A stretch of DNA of 64,000 nucleotides from Tiliqua scincoides. Taxonomy: Eukaryota; Chordata; Lepidosauria; Squamata; Scincidae. Position 1 is the stretch's first letter, and each line of letters opens with the position of its first letter. Made by a program: the position numbers and the translations under genes. This document shows positions 52,546-64,000 of this stretch, piece after piece. The notes beneath the pieces are model-generated. The model was given only the letters and a program-made list of their open reading frames with translations, did not search any database and was not told the DNA's origin. The stretch is taken from contig NC_089822.1 of assembly GCF_035046505.1 (NCBI RefSeq), positions 266,053,024-266,117,023 on the forward strand, written 5' to 3'.

Positions 52546-53756
52546 TGGTCTCTCTGATCTTCCTCACGCATCAGTCCTCTCACCCATTTTGTTTGGGGCT
52601 GTCCCTCTGCCTCCGCAGTGGCTTCCCTCCAATGTGGGTTTTTAAGCACAGCTGGGGACCAAGCAGGCAGAAATCCAGCCGGTGAAGCTATCCCCATCCC
52701 TGATCTGCAGAACACCAGCCCTAAGGGCAGGAAGGTCCTAGAGACCAGGGACCTGCAGTGGCCCCTGGGTGCCCTTTTTGACCCTGGGCCCGAGTACAAA
52801 TTAGTACCCCCTCCATGCAGGGATGCACAGTGGGTGGGGAGGCAGGTGAGGCCGAGCTTCCCCACCAAAATCCTTTGAAAAGCGCCGCTGCCAGGTGAGG
52901 TGCACAAGCACTCACAATCCACGTGCTCTGCCCCTTGGATGGTAGACGATTATGAGTCAGACCTTTGGTCCATCTTGCTTAGGACTGCATACACTGGCTG
53001 ACAGCAGCTGTCCAGGCTCTCAGGTGGGCCTCAGGTGGCAGCTGCCTGACAGCGGCTGCTGCCAATGAACCAAGTTGGGACCTCCTGCACAGAAAGCAGG
53101 TGCTCTGTCCCTTCTGCAAAGTGACTTCCCTCGAGCTGCAGGTGGCCTCTTGGGGACAAAGTGCCAAGGTAAGGCAGAGCAAGTTAAGCATCTTTGAGAG
53201 TTCTGCAGCAGGGCAAGGAAACCAGGGCCCCAAACACTGCCCTTCACTTTCCTTGAAAGAGGGGCAGAAAACCATTTTAAGCTTTTTTAAGGGCCCCAAA
53301 ACAAACCCACAAAACTATGCAGCCAGACAGCCAGCCGCAGGATGGGGGCTCAACATGATGTCCTGGAAGTGTTAAAAAAGTGAAAATGGGGGAAAATCCA
53401 CCTACTTCCCACCAGCAGCTTGCCTCCCACTTACTCTTCCACCTCCCCCCAGGCTCCCTCCATATTAACACCTTATTGGTTCCCTGCTGTATCATAATGA
53501 CACCTGATTGGCTCTTGCAACAATCAGTCTCATTGGTCAGTTTTGAGTTAAGAAAATGCAGCAGTTGTGTTTTTATTTTCCAGTTATTTGGTTATAACTT
53601 TTGATAGAACAGAAATATTTTGATGCAGTTTTTTTCCATTGCATTCTGCATTAAATTCCGCATCAAATGGTATAAAACATGATGGTATTATTAAAAGATA
53701 ACAAGATTTTCACAATTTTGGCCACTAGTGTCAAGCTCAGGTTGTTGCCCCCCTAA
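52546..53756. other. Unassigned interval
   Basis: No gene, repeat end or RNA gene recognised on either strand. Confidence 0.35.
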
Positions 53757-53808
53757 CGCTTACTACCCGGTGCAGTTGCTACCCCCTGCACCCCCTTAGT
53801 TATGCCAC
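53757..53808. repeat. hAT type d end fragment
   Basis: 'cccccttagttatgccactg' is a diverged right end of the type-d element. Confidence 0.5.
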
Positions 53809-54270
53809 TGGGAGGGAGAGAGATTGCATCTAATGAGAAGGCAAAGCCCCACTCCAAAGGGTTAACAGACCGCCAATGCGAGTCATTTGGAGCCGAGTCT
53901 AAAAGCTTGATTCAAACATCTCAAGTATTCAAAATGGACAGTGAGGAAGGCGGAGAAGAGTGGGGGCTGTTTTGCACACCCTGCCACTTTTGTGCACGGG
54001 AAAGGGGGGCGGACCTCACATTTTGTTGACAAGGAGAAACAGTAGAGCTGCTGAAATGGTAAAGATGTTGAATGACTTGTTCCTGGGCAGAAGGGGTGCA
54101 CCCCACTAAACACAGGGAAAGCCAGCGCCTGCCCTACTCCCCAGTTTCTTGTTCACACTCATCTTGGTTGAAGTGCAGAAGTCACGGGGGTGAGATGGAG
54201 GGTATGCAAGGTTTCTGTTGGGCCTGAGAGGAGAGAATTGGGGGGTCAAGAGTGGGTAAATGGAGGGCCT
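53809..54270. other. Unassigned interval
   Basis: Nothing recognised. Confidence 0.3.
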
Positions 54271-54630
54271 GTGGCATAGCTAAGGGGGGCAGAAGGTACT
54301 ACATGCCTGTGGGGAGTGCTGAAGAAGCAGACATAGCCATGGTACCTTTTGAAGTAGTTTATTGCACCCCTGCCGACACCAAAGCCACAATGAATGAGTC
54401 ATCCCATGTGGAGCTAGGGGCGTAAGAAAAGTGCGAAGCCGCTTCTGCCGAGCAAACAGAAGTCCCTGTTTAAAACCCATTTCTGCCCAGCCCACAGGAG
54501 TACACATTTGATCCCTGTTGCATATATGCAACATTGGGCAGAAATGGCTTAAAGGCTCCTGAGTCGGTGTGGAGCCCCTGGCAGTGTGGAAGCTGGGGCA
54601 GTTGACCCCCCCCCCCAGCAACGCCACTGT
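54271..54630. repeat. Possible diverged hAT type d element
   Basis: 'tgtggcatagctaagggggg' at the left and 'ccagcaacgccactg' at the right are compatible with type-d ends; the interior does not match other copies. Confidence 0.4.
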
Positions 54631-55129
54631 CCCTAGCCAGTTCTTTTCAGGGACTCTAATAAAATGGAATCATGGCTCTTCACCATCTGAGTCCCAGCGA
54701 TGTGGGAGAAGAGTGGTCTGTTCCTGATGGTCATGGGGACCCAAGAATCAATAAGGTTGTATCCAGACAAAAGTCATGAGCCGTGACGGAGCACCTGAGA
54801 CATGAATGAGTCAAGCTCATCTTGATTCATTTCCATGTCCTTAATTTCAGCTGGACTTAGTCATGGCTGATTTTCTTTGGCTACAACCCAATGAGAGCCA
54901 TCCTCCCTGAGCCTCTTCGGGCTCTCAGTGGTGTCCCCAGATGAGGACAGTTTTTCTCCATGACATCCAAAGCGTGTCTTGAGCTCCTCTTCTCTCTCGC
55001 TTGGAGGGTAATTCAGGACAGAAACAGAAAGGAAGTTTTAAACTCTGCACATTCTTGCCAGCATGCTTCTGTGTGCATTCGGGGAATGCCAAAAGGGTGC
55101 TTAGAAAGACCCCCCCACACACACACTAC
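54631..55129. other. Unassigned interval
   Basis: Nothing recognised. Confidence 0.3.
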
Positions 55130-55800
55130 CACCAAAAGACCCTGCTGGTCAGGCCAAAGACCCATTTATTGGTAGCTAAAAACTGTATTCTATTTTCCAT
55201 GGTGGTTCACCAGCTGCCTCTATGAAGCTCACAGCAGGAGACAAAAGACTGCAATCCGATACCTGCTTTCCTTGCAAAGTCCCATTGCAGTCTGTGTGTA
55301 TTACGTCTGAATAGACATGCATAGGACTGTACTGAATGACATATTTCTTTCTCCCCTGTAACTGGTATTCAGGGTCATGTTGCCATTGCATCTTGGGAGA
55401 GCAATTAGCCTCCATGACATGTAGCCATTGATAGACCTGTCCTCCATGAATTTGTCCAATCCTCTTTGAAAGCCATCTGAGCTAGCAGTCATCATCGCAG
55501 CTTGTGGCAGTGAATTCCACAGGCTACTTGAAAAAGTACCTCTTTTATCTGTCCCAAATCTCCTGTCAATTAGATTCATTGGTTGAGCCACAGTTCTAGT
55601 AGTGTGAAAGAAAAAGGAAAGCTTCTCTCTTTCCACGCCATGCATAGTTTTATGAATCTAAGTCATGTCTCCCCACCCTTAATAGATTTTTTCCCCAAGC
55701 TCAAAATCCCCAGGCACTGTAGCTTTACCTTGTAAGGGAGGTTTTTCCAGCCCTCTGATCATTTTGGTTGCCCTCTTTTGCACTTTTCCCAACTCTTTGT
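55130..55800 (-). mobile_element. Old CR1 copy
   Basis: Diverged minus-strand CR1: SSLWNSLPQAAMMTASSDGF then QRGLDKFMEDRSINGYMSW, with 'gaccctgctggtcaggccaa' at the 3' end. Much more decayed than the other copies, so from an earlier burst. Confidence 0.75.
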
Positions 55801-55875
55801 ATCTCTTGTCTGGTGAAACAATCTTTCTGTTTGGTTATTTGCCAAACAATATTTGTAGAGATGTATATTACCAGC

Positions 55876-56320
55876 TTCCCCTGGGGGCTGGGGATAAGAA
55901 TAGGCCCTCAGTTTGGCTGTACTTGTCATAAGAGGCGACTAAACAGCCACCGGGTAGATGGGACTCCTCAGCCTGGGAAGGCAGCTCATCTGAGAGAAGG
56001 AAAACTCTGATCCCAAACCTCCGCTGCCTTGTGGCTACATCCAGTTATGGAAAAGGCTTCAGGAGTCAACCTCGAGGCAAAATCCGGAGCCGGAGTCCCT
56101 GAGACAGTTCATGGCTGAACACAGTCACATTCTGGCAACTCCTGCACCATATTGGCCTCTGCCTTTCCACTGGACCATTCCAGCAACGTGGAGAGGGGGG
56201 ATTTGCTGCATGGGTAACAGTCTATCCTCCATATCTACTTTACCCAGGCTTCGTGCACTGGAGAGGACACTCTGTTCCAGAGCGCGATACCAGAGTCTTC
56301 TGAGACTGAAGGATGCCAAC
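55876..56320 (+). mobile_element. 445-bp composite unit ending in the APE/RT LINE tail
   Basis: Flanked by a perfect 15-base duplication ATGTATATTACCAGC (55861-55875, 56321-56335), so it moved as one piece. About 390 bases of non-coding sequence ('gaggcgactaaacagccacc', 'ctgccttgtggctacatcca') are joined to the LINE tail 'cagagcgcgataccagagtc'. It lacks any RT part. The body may be the 5' leader of the same LINE (a deletion derivative) or the head of a different SINE. Confidence 0.88.
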
Positions 56321-56601
56321 ATGTATATTACCAGCAGTGCTACAGCTTTCCTTCCCCCCCAATGGCCCTCAAATACAATACTGAGATCTCTCCAAGGAAT
56401 TCAACTTGACATCACCCCTTGCAGAAAAAAGTCCCACCTAGCCCCTGAGGATGCAGGAGATAGGATAGACTGCCCACATGACTGGAAGCAGAGGACATTC
56501 TTATGTTCTGTTGGCTGATGGATGTATTTTGTGGGAGTGAATTGCAGGACAGTGGAAACAGACTGTTTGTGGTCTTACTGTGGCTAAAAGACACATTAAG
56601 G

Positions 56602-56692
56602 CTGCAGTCCTAACCACACTTTCCTGAGAGTAAGCCCCATTGAATAAAATTGAACTGACTTCTGAGTAGACCTGGTTAGGATTGTAACCTAA
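56602..56692. repeat. Palindromic miniature element
   Basis: 'gctgcagtcctaaccacact' pairs with 'ctggttaggattgtaacct'; 'agtaagccccattgaataaa' inside. CAGCCCAATCCT family. Confidence 0.6.
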
Positions 56693-57443
56693 AGCATTCA
56701 AAAAAATACTTGCTCCTTCCCTCCCTCCCTCCCACTATCCTTCAGTGGATGAAGGAGCTTTTAAGTCTATCAATACTTGTATGTATAGCTTATAGTAGAC
56801 AACTCCAGAGGGATATATATTTGGATATTTAGAAGTCCTTTTTTAAGAGTTTTGTCTATACTGCTTGTTAGTATCCAATTCATAGACTGCTGCGTTCATC
56901 TGTGTGCTTATCTTGCATATTATGTGTCTTCTTTTTTCTTTGATTTTGTTGTTTCTACTGCTATTTTTTTCAATGATTCTGTTCACAAATAAAGGAGGAA
57001 CAAAGATGATCTTAGAGTAAATAGGATTGGGCAGCAGCATGTTCCCCTCCCTTGCAAAGAAGCAAACCAAACCAAACCACAGAGACAGAGAGAGCCTGTA
57101 TCTGAAATCCAAGGCAGCCCCAAAAGTCCCCTCCAGGCAGGATGTCGTTCTTGTATTTTCTTTGCTCTGCACTCCCAAGACGTGCGCCAAAAGGGCCATT
57201 TCTGAGGTTTGAAAGGAATATTTTAATTTCTGTACATCAGTAAAGGTCAAGGACTCCCCTAGTTCTTCTTCTCTGCAAAATGCTCCCTTTTTTCTGTCTC
57301 TCCAGCACACCAAATACACTCTGGAGACATTCATCCACCATGAACAAGGCACGCATTGGTTTGAGGTGAGGGACTCTTTCATTGGTACCTTTTCCCTGAT
57401 AAAAATTTTTTGCTAATAAGACTCTTGTGTTACCAAAAAGGGC
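56693..57443. other. Unassigned interval
   Basis: A 179-codon minus-strand frame (56843-57382) has no recognisable domain and low-complexity composition; not called. Confidence 0.3.
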
Positions 57444-58509
57444 TGTTATGTTTTAAGGGGAATTATTATATTACCCTTTTGGAAACCTCAGGATTGCAGG
57501 CTAGATAACAAAACAGCGTAATGCAGAGATAATCCCTTGTAGCTTAAAGAGGAGACTGGGAGAAAGATAACTTTCAATCAACGATTATATTTTTATTACA
57601 AAAACACATAGGTAAACATAATGCACATGGAGAATTGATAAGTATAGGTTTCTAGTACTTGTGTCTAGTGTACCTAGCTTTATGGTGGTTGCCTGAGCCG
57701 TGTATTTGGTGCATCCGAGAAGGAATCAGAAAAGGATAGGTTGTAGGGAAGGATTTTAGGGGTCCCTGGTCTGCATAATCCAGTTGCTAACTAAGATGGG
57801 GAGAGAAGGGGAGAAATAGGTAGAATAGAAGGAAGAAGATTCCAGAGGCAAGATATAGTTACCTGTCCTGGGAAGCAGTTGGGGGGGGGGTGGAAGAGTC
57901 CTATGGAGGACCTGTGCCTTGGAGGGCAGCCAGAGAGAGAGACCATGTGGCCGGAGCTTTCTCTTAAAGTGTTGTGGCTGACCTGAAATGACCCGGATGT
58001 GGCCTCCTGGATGCGCATGCTCAGTACACACAGTGGTACACGTGGAGTATGTAAAACAGTGGAAGGGTCCAGAAATCAGCTACCAGCAAAAGGCTGACCC
58101 TGGGGGAGGGGGGGTAGCTTGCTTCCTGTTGCTGCTGGACTTTGGAGTCAGGATGTAGCTTAATGGCTGTGATTTAGTTAACAATAGATGGAGGCTAGGT
58201 ACTTAGACTTTACTGCTAAAGTCTTCCTCCCTTACTGTGTTTGCATATGCAGTGATTGGATCAGGAGGCACAGTGGTTAGGTTAAAACAATACACATATT
58301 TACACATTTACACATTTAGGGGACTTTTAGGAGAATAGGAGACATTTGCTTGTCCCTATAGAACTAGGTGATCTGTAGCCATTCGCTTGTGACTTGACTT
58401 GGCTGTGGCCTGTATGTTGAGGTCTTACCTACATAATATTTTAGTCCAAAATACATAACCAGATATAAAAATCACAACTTAAAAGGAAAAAGGGGATTTT
58501 CACATAACA
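57444..58509 (-). repeat. Possible solo LTR
   Basis: Begins TGTTATGT and ends ACATAACA, inverted termini of LTR type about 1066 bases apart. A minus-strand AATAAA-like signal lies near 57594, close to the left end, as expected for an LTR read leftward. No target duplication and no internal part were seen; family unknown. Confidence 0.35.
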
Positions 58510-59461
58510 CTTGCATCTTGGAAGATGCTCCCTTCTCAGTATCCTTCACTGATTCTTGCCTAGGCTGGTCTTTGCACCTTAGCAGCATAAAGACCCCCTT
58601 CCAGGAAGGTGAAGCCTCACTACCTCAACCTGCCTGTGAATGTTTTAATTAATTCCCCAACAATCCAATCCTACCTAAATCCCCCTTGCTGATGCAGCTG
58701 CACCACTGGAGCATGGGGGAATTCATGTCCTGGAGGTCTCCTCTGTGTAAGAGAACACTAGTTTCCTTACCTGGGGTAACCCTCCACCACCTGAACAGGT
58801 CTACTCCAACCTGCACCAGTTACTTTGCTGTCACAAATCTGAGTGAACCGAGGAAGGTGGGTCAAGGCTGGGAAGGGGGGTAGGATATTGGTGGCGCTGG
58901 GACAGGAGGGTCTCTCAGTGCTCTGCAGAACCTCCATGTTCTGTGCAACATCAGGATGCATTCAAACTGACCTCAAGAGTTCCCAGAGGCATCTAGTCTC
59001 ATTAAGGCAAGATACTGGGCAAGAGAGGTCTGTAGTCTAATCCAGTAGGACCTTCTTTTGTTCCTGCAACTTTCCAAGTGAATTCAGGTCCTTTGGGGAA
59101 GCCTGTGGATACCAACCGTGGCTGTTCCTTCCGCCTAGCCCTGAATCAGAAATCTTCCCACAGGACAATCGGTATTTGACCCTCCCTTTGTCAAATCTCT
59201 GAGGATATTGTTATATTTTTCTTTTTCACATATGGCCATTTCTCCAAGGAGCTCAGGGTGGTGTATGTGGTTCCTCCCCTCCTTGCGAAGCCCTTCAAGT
59301 GAGAGATGTAGAAGCTGCTTGTCAGCCAGCGTGGGAGGCAACTGGAGGCCAGAAGTGAGACCGGACCATGAAAGATCCAACTGAAACGTTGTGCGGTTCT
59401 TGAAAGACAGCACCTTTCTGTTATTGTAAAAATCCCCTTGGGGGTTTTGAGACAGCCTGCC
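58510..59461. other. Unassigned interval
   Basis: Nothing recognised. Confidence 0.3.
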
Positions 59462-59518
59462 TTTGTGAACCGCCTTAAATAAAGTCAGAAGAGTAATCTC
59501 ATGACCAGAAAGGCGGTA
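59462..59518 (+). repeat. L2-like tail fragment
   Basis: 'gaaccgccttaaataaa' and 'gaaaggcggtata' resemble L2/SINE tails; immediately followed by the LINE copy. Confidence 0.4.
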
Positions 59519-59897
59519 TAAGGATCTCCTCTATGGAGAACTCCTGCAGGGAAAGTGCCCTACAGGTAGACCACAGCTGCAATACAAGGACATCTGCAAG
59601 AGGGATCTGAAGGCCTTAGGAGTGGACCTCAACAGGTCCGCTGGGCGGCCCGCTTGGAGGCAGGCTGTGCAGCATGGCCTTTCCCAGTTTGAAGAGACAC
59701 TTGGCCAACAGTCTGAGGCAAAGAGGCAAAGAAGGAAGGCCCATAGCCAGGGAGACAGACCAGGGACAGACTGCACTTGCTCCCGGTGTGGAAGGGATTG
59801 TCTCTCCCGAATTGGCCTCTTCAGCCACACTAGACGCTGTGCCAGAACCACCTTTCAGAGCACGATACCAGAGTCTTTCGAGACGGAAGGTTGCCAA
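59519..59897 (+). mobile_element. APE/RT-class LINE 3' end
   Basis: Starts at the KDLLYGELLQGKCPTGRPQL segment, has a small deletion in the WETLAS region, then CTCSRCGRDCLSRIGLFSHT and the tail ending in (CAA)n. Another frame-disturbed copy. Confidence 0.85.
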
Positions 59898-60318
59898 CAA
59901 CAACAACTCAGTGTTGCATATTTATTTTTTAATTGATCAATAGCTGGATGTCAAGTGAAATGGTTCATCAGATTTTTAAGGAGGGGATTTTAATTTTTAT
60001 GTTTTTTCCATTTATTTATTATAATAAAGAAAAAAGGGAAGGAAAGACTCAATAAGAGAAAATAAGAAAAACAAACAACATTAAAGATAAAAATAAGAAA
60101 TACAAAGAATACTTCTAATAGTGTAGCAGGGGAGAGTTGAATGTTCTGATTACTTACAGTTTTGTATCTTAAGAATCTAAATTAACACCCATATACGCAT
60201 TACATCTCCAACAGCCACCCTTATCTACTCGCTGTAAGTAAGTATTCCATTTCAGATTCTATTTCAGATTAATGTTCTCGATTTCTTTCAATCTGATCTT
60301 CAATACAGAGTTCATGAA
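59898..60318. other. AT-rich unassigned interval
   Basis: A-rich stretches ('aataagagaaaataag') typical of old retroelement remains; no domain recognised. Confidence 0.3.
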
Positions 60319-60680
60319 CAGCCCAATCCTAAGCTGTCTGGGGCGTGGAGCTACAGCAGAGCCGAATATGGCTGGCGCCGCATCCTGCATGTCTCAGGCA
60401 GCCGCCAGCGGCACCTCGGGAAAAGGAGACCTTCATCCCCTTCCTCCAGGTAAAGGAAGTAGCCCCGCAAACACAGAGGCTTTGTATCCAGTGGAGCAAA
60501 GCTCCACTGGTCCCGCCTCCCCATCGTCTCCCTGCCTCCCCCCTCCCCAGAACGCTTCCTCCCCGCCTCCCCCACGCCCCCGTTTACCTCTCCGAGCAGT
60601 GGAGCTCGGGTGCCCCCCCCAGCGGCAGCCCAGCATTAGGACTCGCAAACGTGCTTTATGGTGAGCTCAGGATTGGGCTC
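60319..60680. mobile_element. GC-rich inverted-repeat element
   Basis: Ends 'cagcccaatcctaagct' and inverse 'gagcccaatcctgagctc'. The 360-base interior is CpG-rich ('ggctggcgccgcatcctgc', 'caccgggaaaagg'-like) in AT-rich surroundings. Same ends as the short palindromic family but a different, longer core. Confidence 0.65.
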
Positions 60681-61060
60681 TAACTCATTATTCTCTCTCG
60701 CTTATGCAGAAAGTCAGTAATTGATTTTTAGTTCTTCATAAAGTTTTCTGTTGATTTCTCTTCAAGTGAGGTTGTCGGTTAGTCCATTTCTGCTCAGTCT
60801 ATAACTTTCATCCGCCAGTCTTCTATCAATGGAGTGTCAGGCATATTCTAGCCACACTTATCATATATAAAAATAAAATTTCAATTTTTTCCCCCACATA
60901 CTCATCATACTCAGCAAAGACTTCCGCTTCCATTTGCACATTTGTTCTAAAAATCATCTGTATCTGTGCATGTATGTGCATCCAGTCCTTTTTTCCTTTA
61001 ATACACGTTCACCACATATGATAAAAAGATCCCTCCTGTTTTTTACATTTCCAACACTGA
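60681..61060. other. AT-rich unassigned interval
   Basis: Nothing recognised between two GC-rich elements; sequence on both sides of each element is of one AT-rich type. Confidence 0.3.
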
Positions 61061-61480
61061 CAGCCCAATCCTGAGCTGCCCGGGGCGCCCAGGTTTGGCA
61101 GCACTGAGAACGGCTGCCGCCGGATCCTGTGCACCTCGCGCTACCGCGGGAGGCGTCTCGGGAGAAGGGGACTTTCGTCCCCTTCCCCCGGGTAAGGTAA
61201 GCAGCCCCGCAAAGGGGTTACTCACTGCGGTGATGCCCTCTCTCCACCCTCCGCTGGCCTCCCCCCTCCCTGGAAAGCCACCTCCCCGTCCCCGCCTACC
61301 GTGCTGCGGCTTGGCGGTCCATGAGACCGCTGAGCTGCAGAAGCTGGGCGACCACCCCGCGCTAGCCCAGCACCAGCCAGCGCCGGGCTAGCACTGGCGG
61401 TAGCCCGGCGGAGAGGCTCACAAACGTGCCTTATGGCACATTTGCAACAGGGCCCGGGACAAAGCACAGGATTGGGCTCT
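61061..61480. mobile_element. GC-rich inverted-repeat element, second copy
   Basis: 'cagcccaatcctgagctgcc' at the left and 'gcacaggattgggctct' at the right. The core shares 'ggagaaggggactttcgtcc' with the matching part at 60319-60680 and is CpG-dense. About 420 bases. Confidence 0.65.
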
Positions 61481-62431
61481 TATTTGACCTATCTTTGTAC
61501 ATCTTTGCTAATGTATGTGGCTTCATATACCATCGATAAATCATCTTATATACATTTTCCTTGATAACGACATTTAAATTTCATATGCTTTGTCCATAGT
61601 TTCTCTCATTTTTCCACTGAAAGTTCATGACCCACATTTTTAGCCCAATGAATCATGCATTATTTATTTTTTTTGAATTTTTCCAAAAACAAAATAACAA
61701 ACACACATAACACACAATACAATACAATATTAAAGGGTGCAAGTTATCATACATCACTATAACTAATAAATCATTACATATTTCCCAATCCAGTTCCTCT
61801 TCTACATTAGCCTCTTAATATCATTTATCATTTATCTATCATATCACATATAATATATCATATATATAATACATTCATCTAAATACCCTATCTTATGCTT
61901 CTACAACTTTATTTTCAACCAAACATAAAATAATTTTCATTACTCAATCTATATCGGTTTCACTGTTGATCCAAGCTCTAAAAATCTGTCCATTTCCACC
62001 ACATTCACTATTTTCTCTATTAATTCATCTTTTATTGGAATCTTCGTGTCTTTCCAATATCTAGCATATAAAATCCTCACAAAAATTAATATCATAATCC
62101 AATATCTAACATACTAAATTCTAACAACTTTTAATATCCTAATAATTACATATATTGTTTCTCTGTCTATAACATCAAAAATTAATGTATCCTCATGACT
62201 AAATACATAAATGTATACATAAACATCCAAAACAATATCACCTAAAATTAATTCTAACTCATTAAAATGATCCTCTAAAATTCTAACATCTATTAATATC
62301 AAACTAACTAAAATTTTTATACGTATTACATATCACCTATAAAGCTTATATGAATTCTCATTGACATCTAATAAGCTTTAATTTCTAACATACAAAATTA
62401 ACACATTACTGTCTTTCTTTTTATCTATTCC
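61481..62431. other. AT-rich unassigned interval
   Basis: Strongly AT-rich, low-complexity; short frames without domains. Possibly an old retroelement interior. Confidence 0.3.
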
Positions 62432-62579
62432 CAACTGTTACCCTGCACATGCCCGATCTCGTCTGATCTCGGAAGCTAAGCAGGGTCAGGCCTGGTTAGT
62501 ACTTGGATGGGAGACCGCCTGGGAATACCGGGTGCTGTAGGCTTATACCATAGTCTTTCGAGACTGAAGGTTGCCAACC
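62432..62579 (+). mobile_element. 5S rRNA-derived SINE with LINE tail
   Basis: Best-preserved 5S match: 'gcccgatctcgtctgatctc', 'ggaagctaagcagggtcagg', 'gaccgcctgggaataccggg', then 'cttataccatagtctttcga' and the tail. The head 'aactgttaccctgcacatg' replaces the usual first 5S bases and is shared with the copy at 25315-25936. Not a functional 5S gene: the 5' end is altered and no T-run terminator follows. Confidence 0.93.
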
Positions 62580-64000
62580 ATCTCCAGCCTAAATATCCAC
62601 AGGTCTGCCAAATTTCTAGACTTTAACTTTTCATCTTTTTTTTCTAATAAATTTCACATGAGTTCCTCTTAATAGATCACAGTTTAATTTCCTCCTCTTG
62701 CTAAATCAACATCTTGATGAGTCATCTCCTTCACTTGATCATTCCAATCTATGTCAATTGGTTGAAGTATTTCTTCTTCCTTCACTTGATCAATCCAATC
62801 TGCATCAATTAGTCGAAGTATTTCTTCCCCTTTGTGGTCTGGTGACTTTTGAGTCTTTATCTTTATCTTCCAAGCTATCTCCAATAACATTGTCCCTTCC
62901 AATTGTTTGTTTTGTCCTGTCTCCAGTGTTTTGGATTTATCTTCCATTTCTTTGCTCTTTGGTTGATCCTCTCCTGTTTGTTGCGTATTAGACTCATTTG
63001 TCTGTTGAATTAAGATTTCCAGGCTAATTTGGATTTGTAAATATTGATTTGCTTGTTGCTTTCCCATAATCCTTTGTTTTTCTCATGTGATTAGGATATA
63101 ACATCTTTAAGTTGCGCACTAAGATCATTTAGTTGTGTAGTTAACAATCAAAACTAGCTTGAACCCGCAGATATTGATTTATTTGTTGCTGTCCCATCGC
63201 CACTAATTTCTCTATATTGTCTTGTATTGCCTGCTTCCATTCTTTCCCTTTCGGTTCCTCTTGTGTTAGTTTTCCCAAGCAGAAGAACTCTTAACTTTCT
63301 CTCCTTTTCCTGTCATCCATTTTCTTCCTTCTTATATCTTCTTTCTTCTTACTTCACTTGTCAAGTCCTTGTCCTTGTAGTATATTTTTAGTCCACTAGA
63401 TGTCCCTGATGTTCTTATTTCTGTTGTTTATATCTTATTTCTATTATTTATATTTGTTTCTATGTCAACTGCATTCTTTTCCAGGCAATAATCAAAGGAA
63501 TGTAAACCATCAAACACTTTTGCAAAACAAAAAAAATGCACAAGCTCTCCACAGGAAAACGAAACTGAACACTCCACAACAATAGTTGCATTCCAAGACA
63601 GTTAATTTGTAATCCAACAACTTTTAATTTATAAAGTTAGAGTTACGCACTCATATTTCCATAACAATCTCAGCAGATCTCCTCCAAAGCTTCTTCTCAC
63701 ATCAACATACAAATAAGCAGAGAAAACCTCCCCCTCATTCCTCTTCTCCCAGGAGGGGGAAAGCCTGCCCCTCCTTCTCCTTCTCTCTGGCTGAAGCTTA
63801 ATCAGGCAGTCAATTAGTCAATTAATGCCAGACACACATAACAACACTCATTTGCTCCTTTCAACTTCCTTCCCTGCTTGGAGCCTTTGGCAATTTCAAC
63901 ATTGAATCCTCACCATCACTGACATCAATGGCTGGGTTCCCTTGGAGAATAAACAGTCCCTGGCTGACCCCTTCTTCTCCATAACCGTACACCATCTGTA
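62580..64000 (-). other. AT-rich interval with an L1 ORF1-like trace
   Basis: A minus-strand frame at 62684-63067 (127 residues) is Gln/Lys/Glu-rich (KQQANQYLQIQISLEILIQQ) and could be a coiled-coil part of an L1-type ORF1. A related phrase 'acagcaacaaataaatcaat' recurs on the minus strand near 63170-63200. The remainder to 64000 is unrecognised. Confidence 0.25.

Noticed and set aside
56843-57382. 179-codon minus-strand frame as a host gene
   Set aside because: No domain, no splice context and poor start; the composition resembles non-coding sequence.
62432-62579. Functional 5S rRNA gene
   Set aside because: The 5' end is replaced by a foreign head, the 3' end runs into the LINE-type tail and no T-run terminator follows. 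Two further dispersed copies have the same structure, so this is a SINE.

Overview
The window is vertebrate nuclear DNA, most likely from a squamate reptile. The evidence is a dense mix of CR1, L2 and another APE/RT-class LINE, 5S rRNA-derived SINEs, many hAT-type miniature elements, a Ty1/copia element, and two intron-containing SCAN zinc-finger genes of the amniote type. The species cannot be named from sequence alone. There is one 200-base assembly gap (12393-12592).

Two host genes are supported, both on the minus strand and clearly paralogous. Gene A (23445 down to 19780) has a SCAN exon, a 127-base linker exon and a six-finger C2H2 exon. Its splice phases (0, then 1) fit and give a predicted protein of about 558 residues. 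Gene B (49604 down to 34982) has the same three-exon plan, the same phases and a nine-finger final exon, about 620 residues in all. Its second intron (36.0-44.9 kb) is swollen with transposons. A CpG-rich, GC-rich block at 51.0-51.6 kb is the best candidate promoter for gene B. A single orphan C2H2 finger at 11.87-11.96 kb (minus) looks like the relic of a third cluster member. Such proteins are DNA-binding nuclear regulators, with SCAN as the dimerisation module.

Layout. 0-7.4 kb: a LINE 3' end, palindromic miniature elements, and a copia-type LTR element with intact-looking LTRs (2553-6296) sitting inside a miniature element, then an L1-like 5' piece. 7.4-19 kb: mostly unassigned sequence with CR1, hAT and LINE pieces. 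19-24 kb: gene A. 25-31 kb: nested hAT, 5S-SINE and CR1 insertions, a near-perfect hairpin element and LINE pieces. 31.3-34.6 kb: the longest LINE copy (endonuclease end plus reverse transcriptase) and a second young copy, each with an 11-base target-site duplication. 35-50 kb: gene B with CR1, L2, a 140-bp tandem array and a Tigger-type DNA transposon. 50-64 kb: CpG island, CR1, a LINE deletion derivative, an LTR-like block, GC-rich inverted-repeat elements and an AT-rich tail.

The most interesting signals are: (1) one 3' tail shared by an APE/RT LINE, a 5S rRNA-derived SINE and a 445-bp unit with a 15-base target duplication, which points to one LINE machinery serving three element types; (2) a 2.2-kb Tigger-type transposon with good ends whose 320-residue open frame keeps the DNA-binding domains but lacks the DDE catalytic domain; (3) a 140-bp tandem array made from a CR1 tail, each unit carrying a ZNF143/THAP11-like motif; (4) an ordered pile of nested hAT and Tigger insertions marked by three copies of one 8-base duplication.
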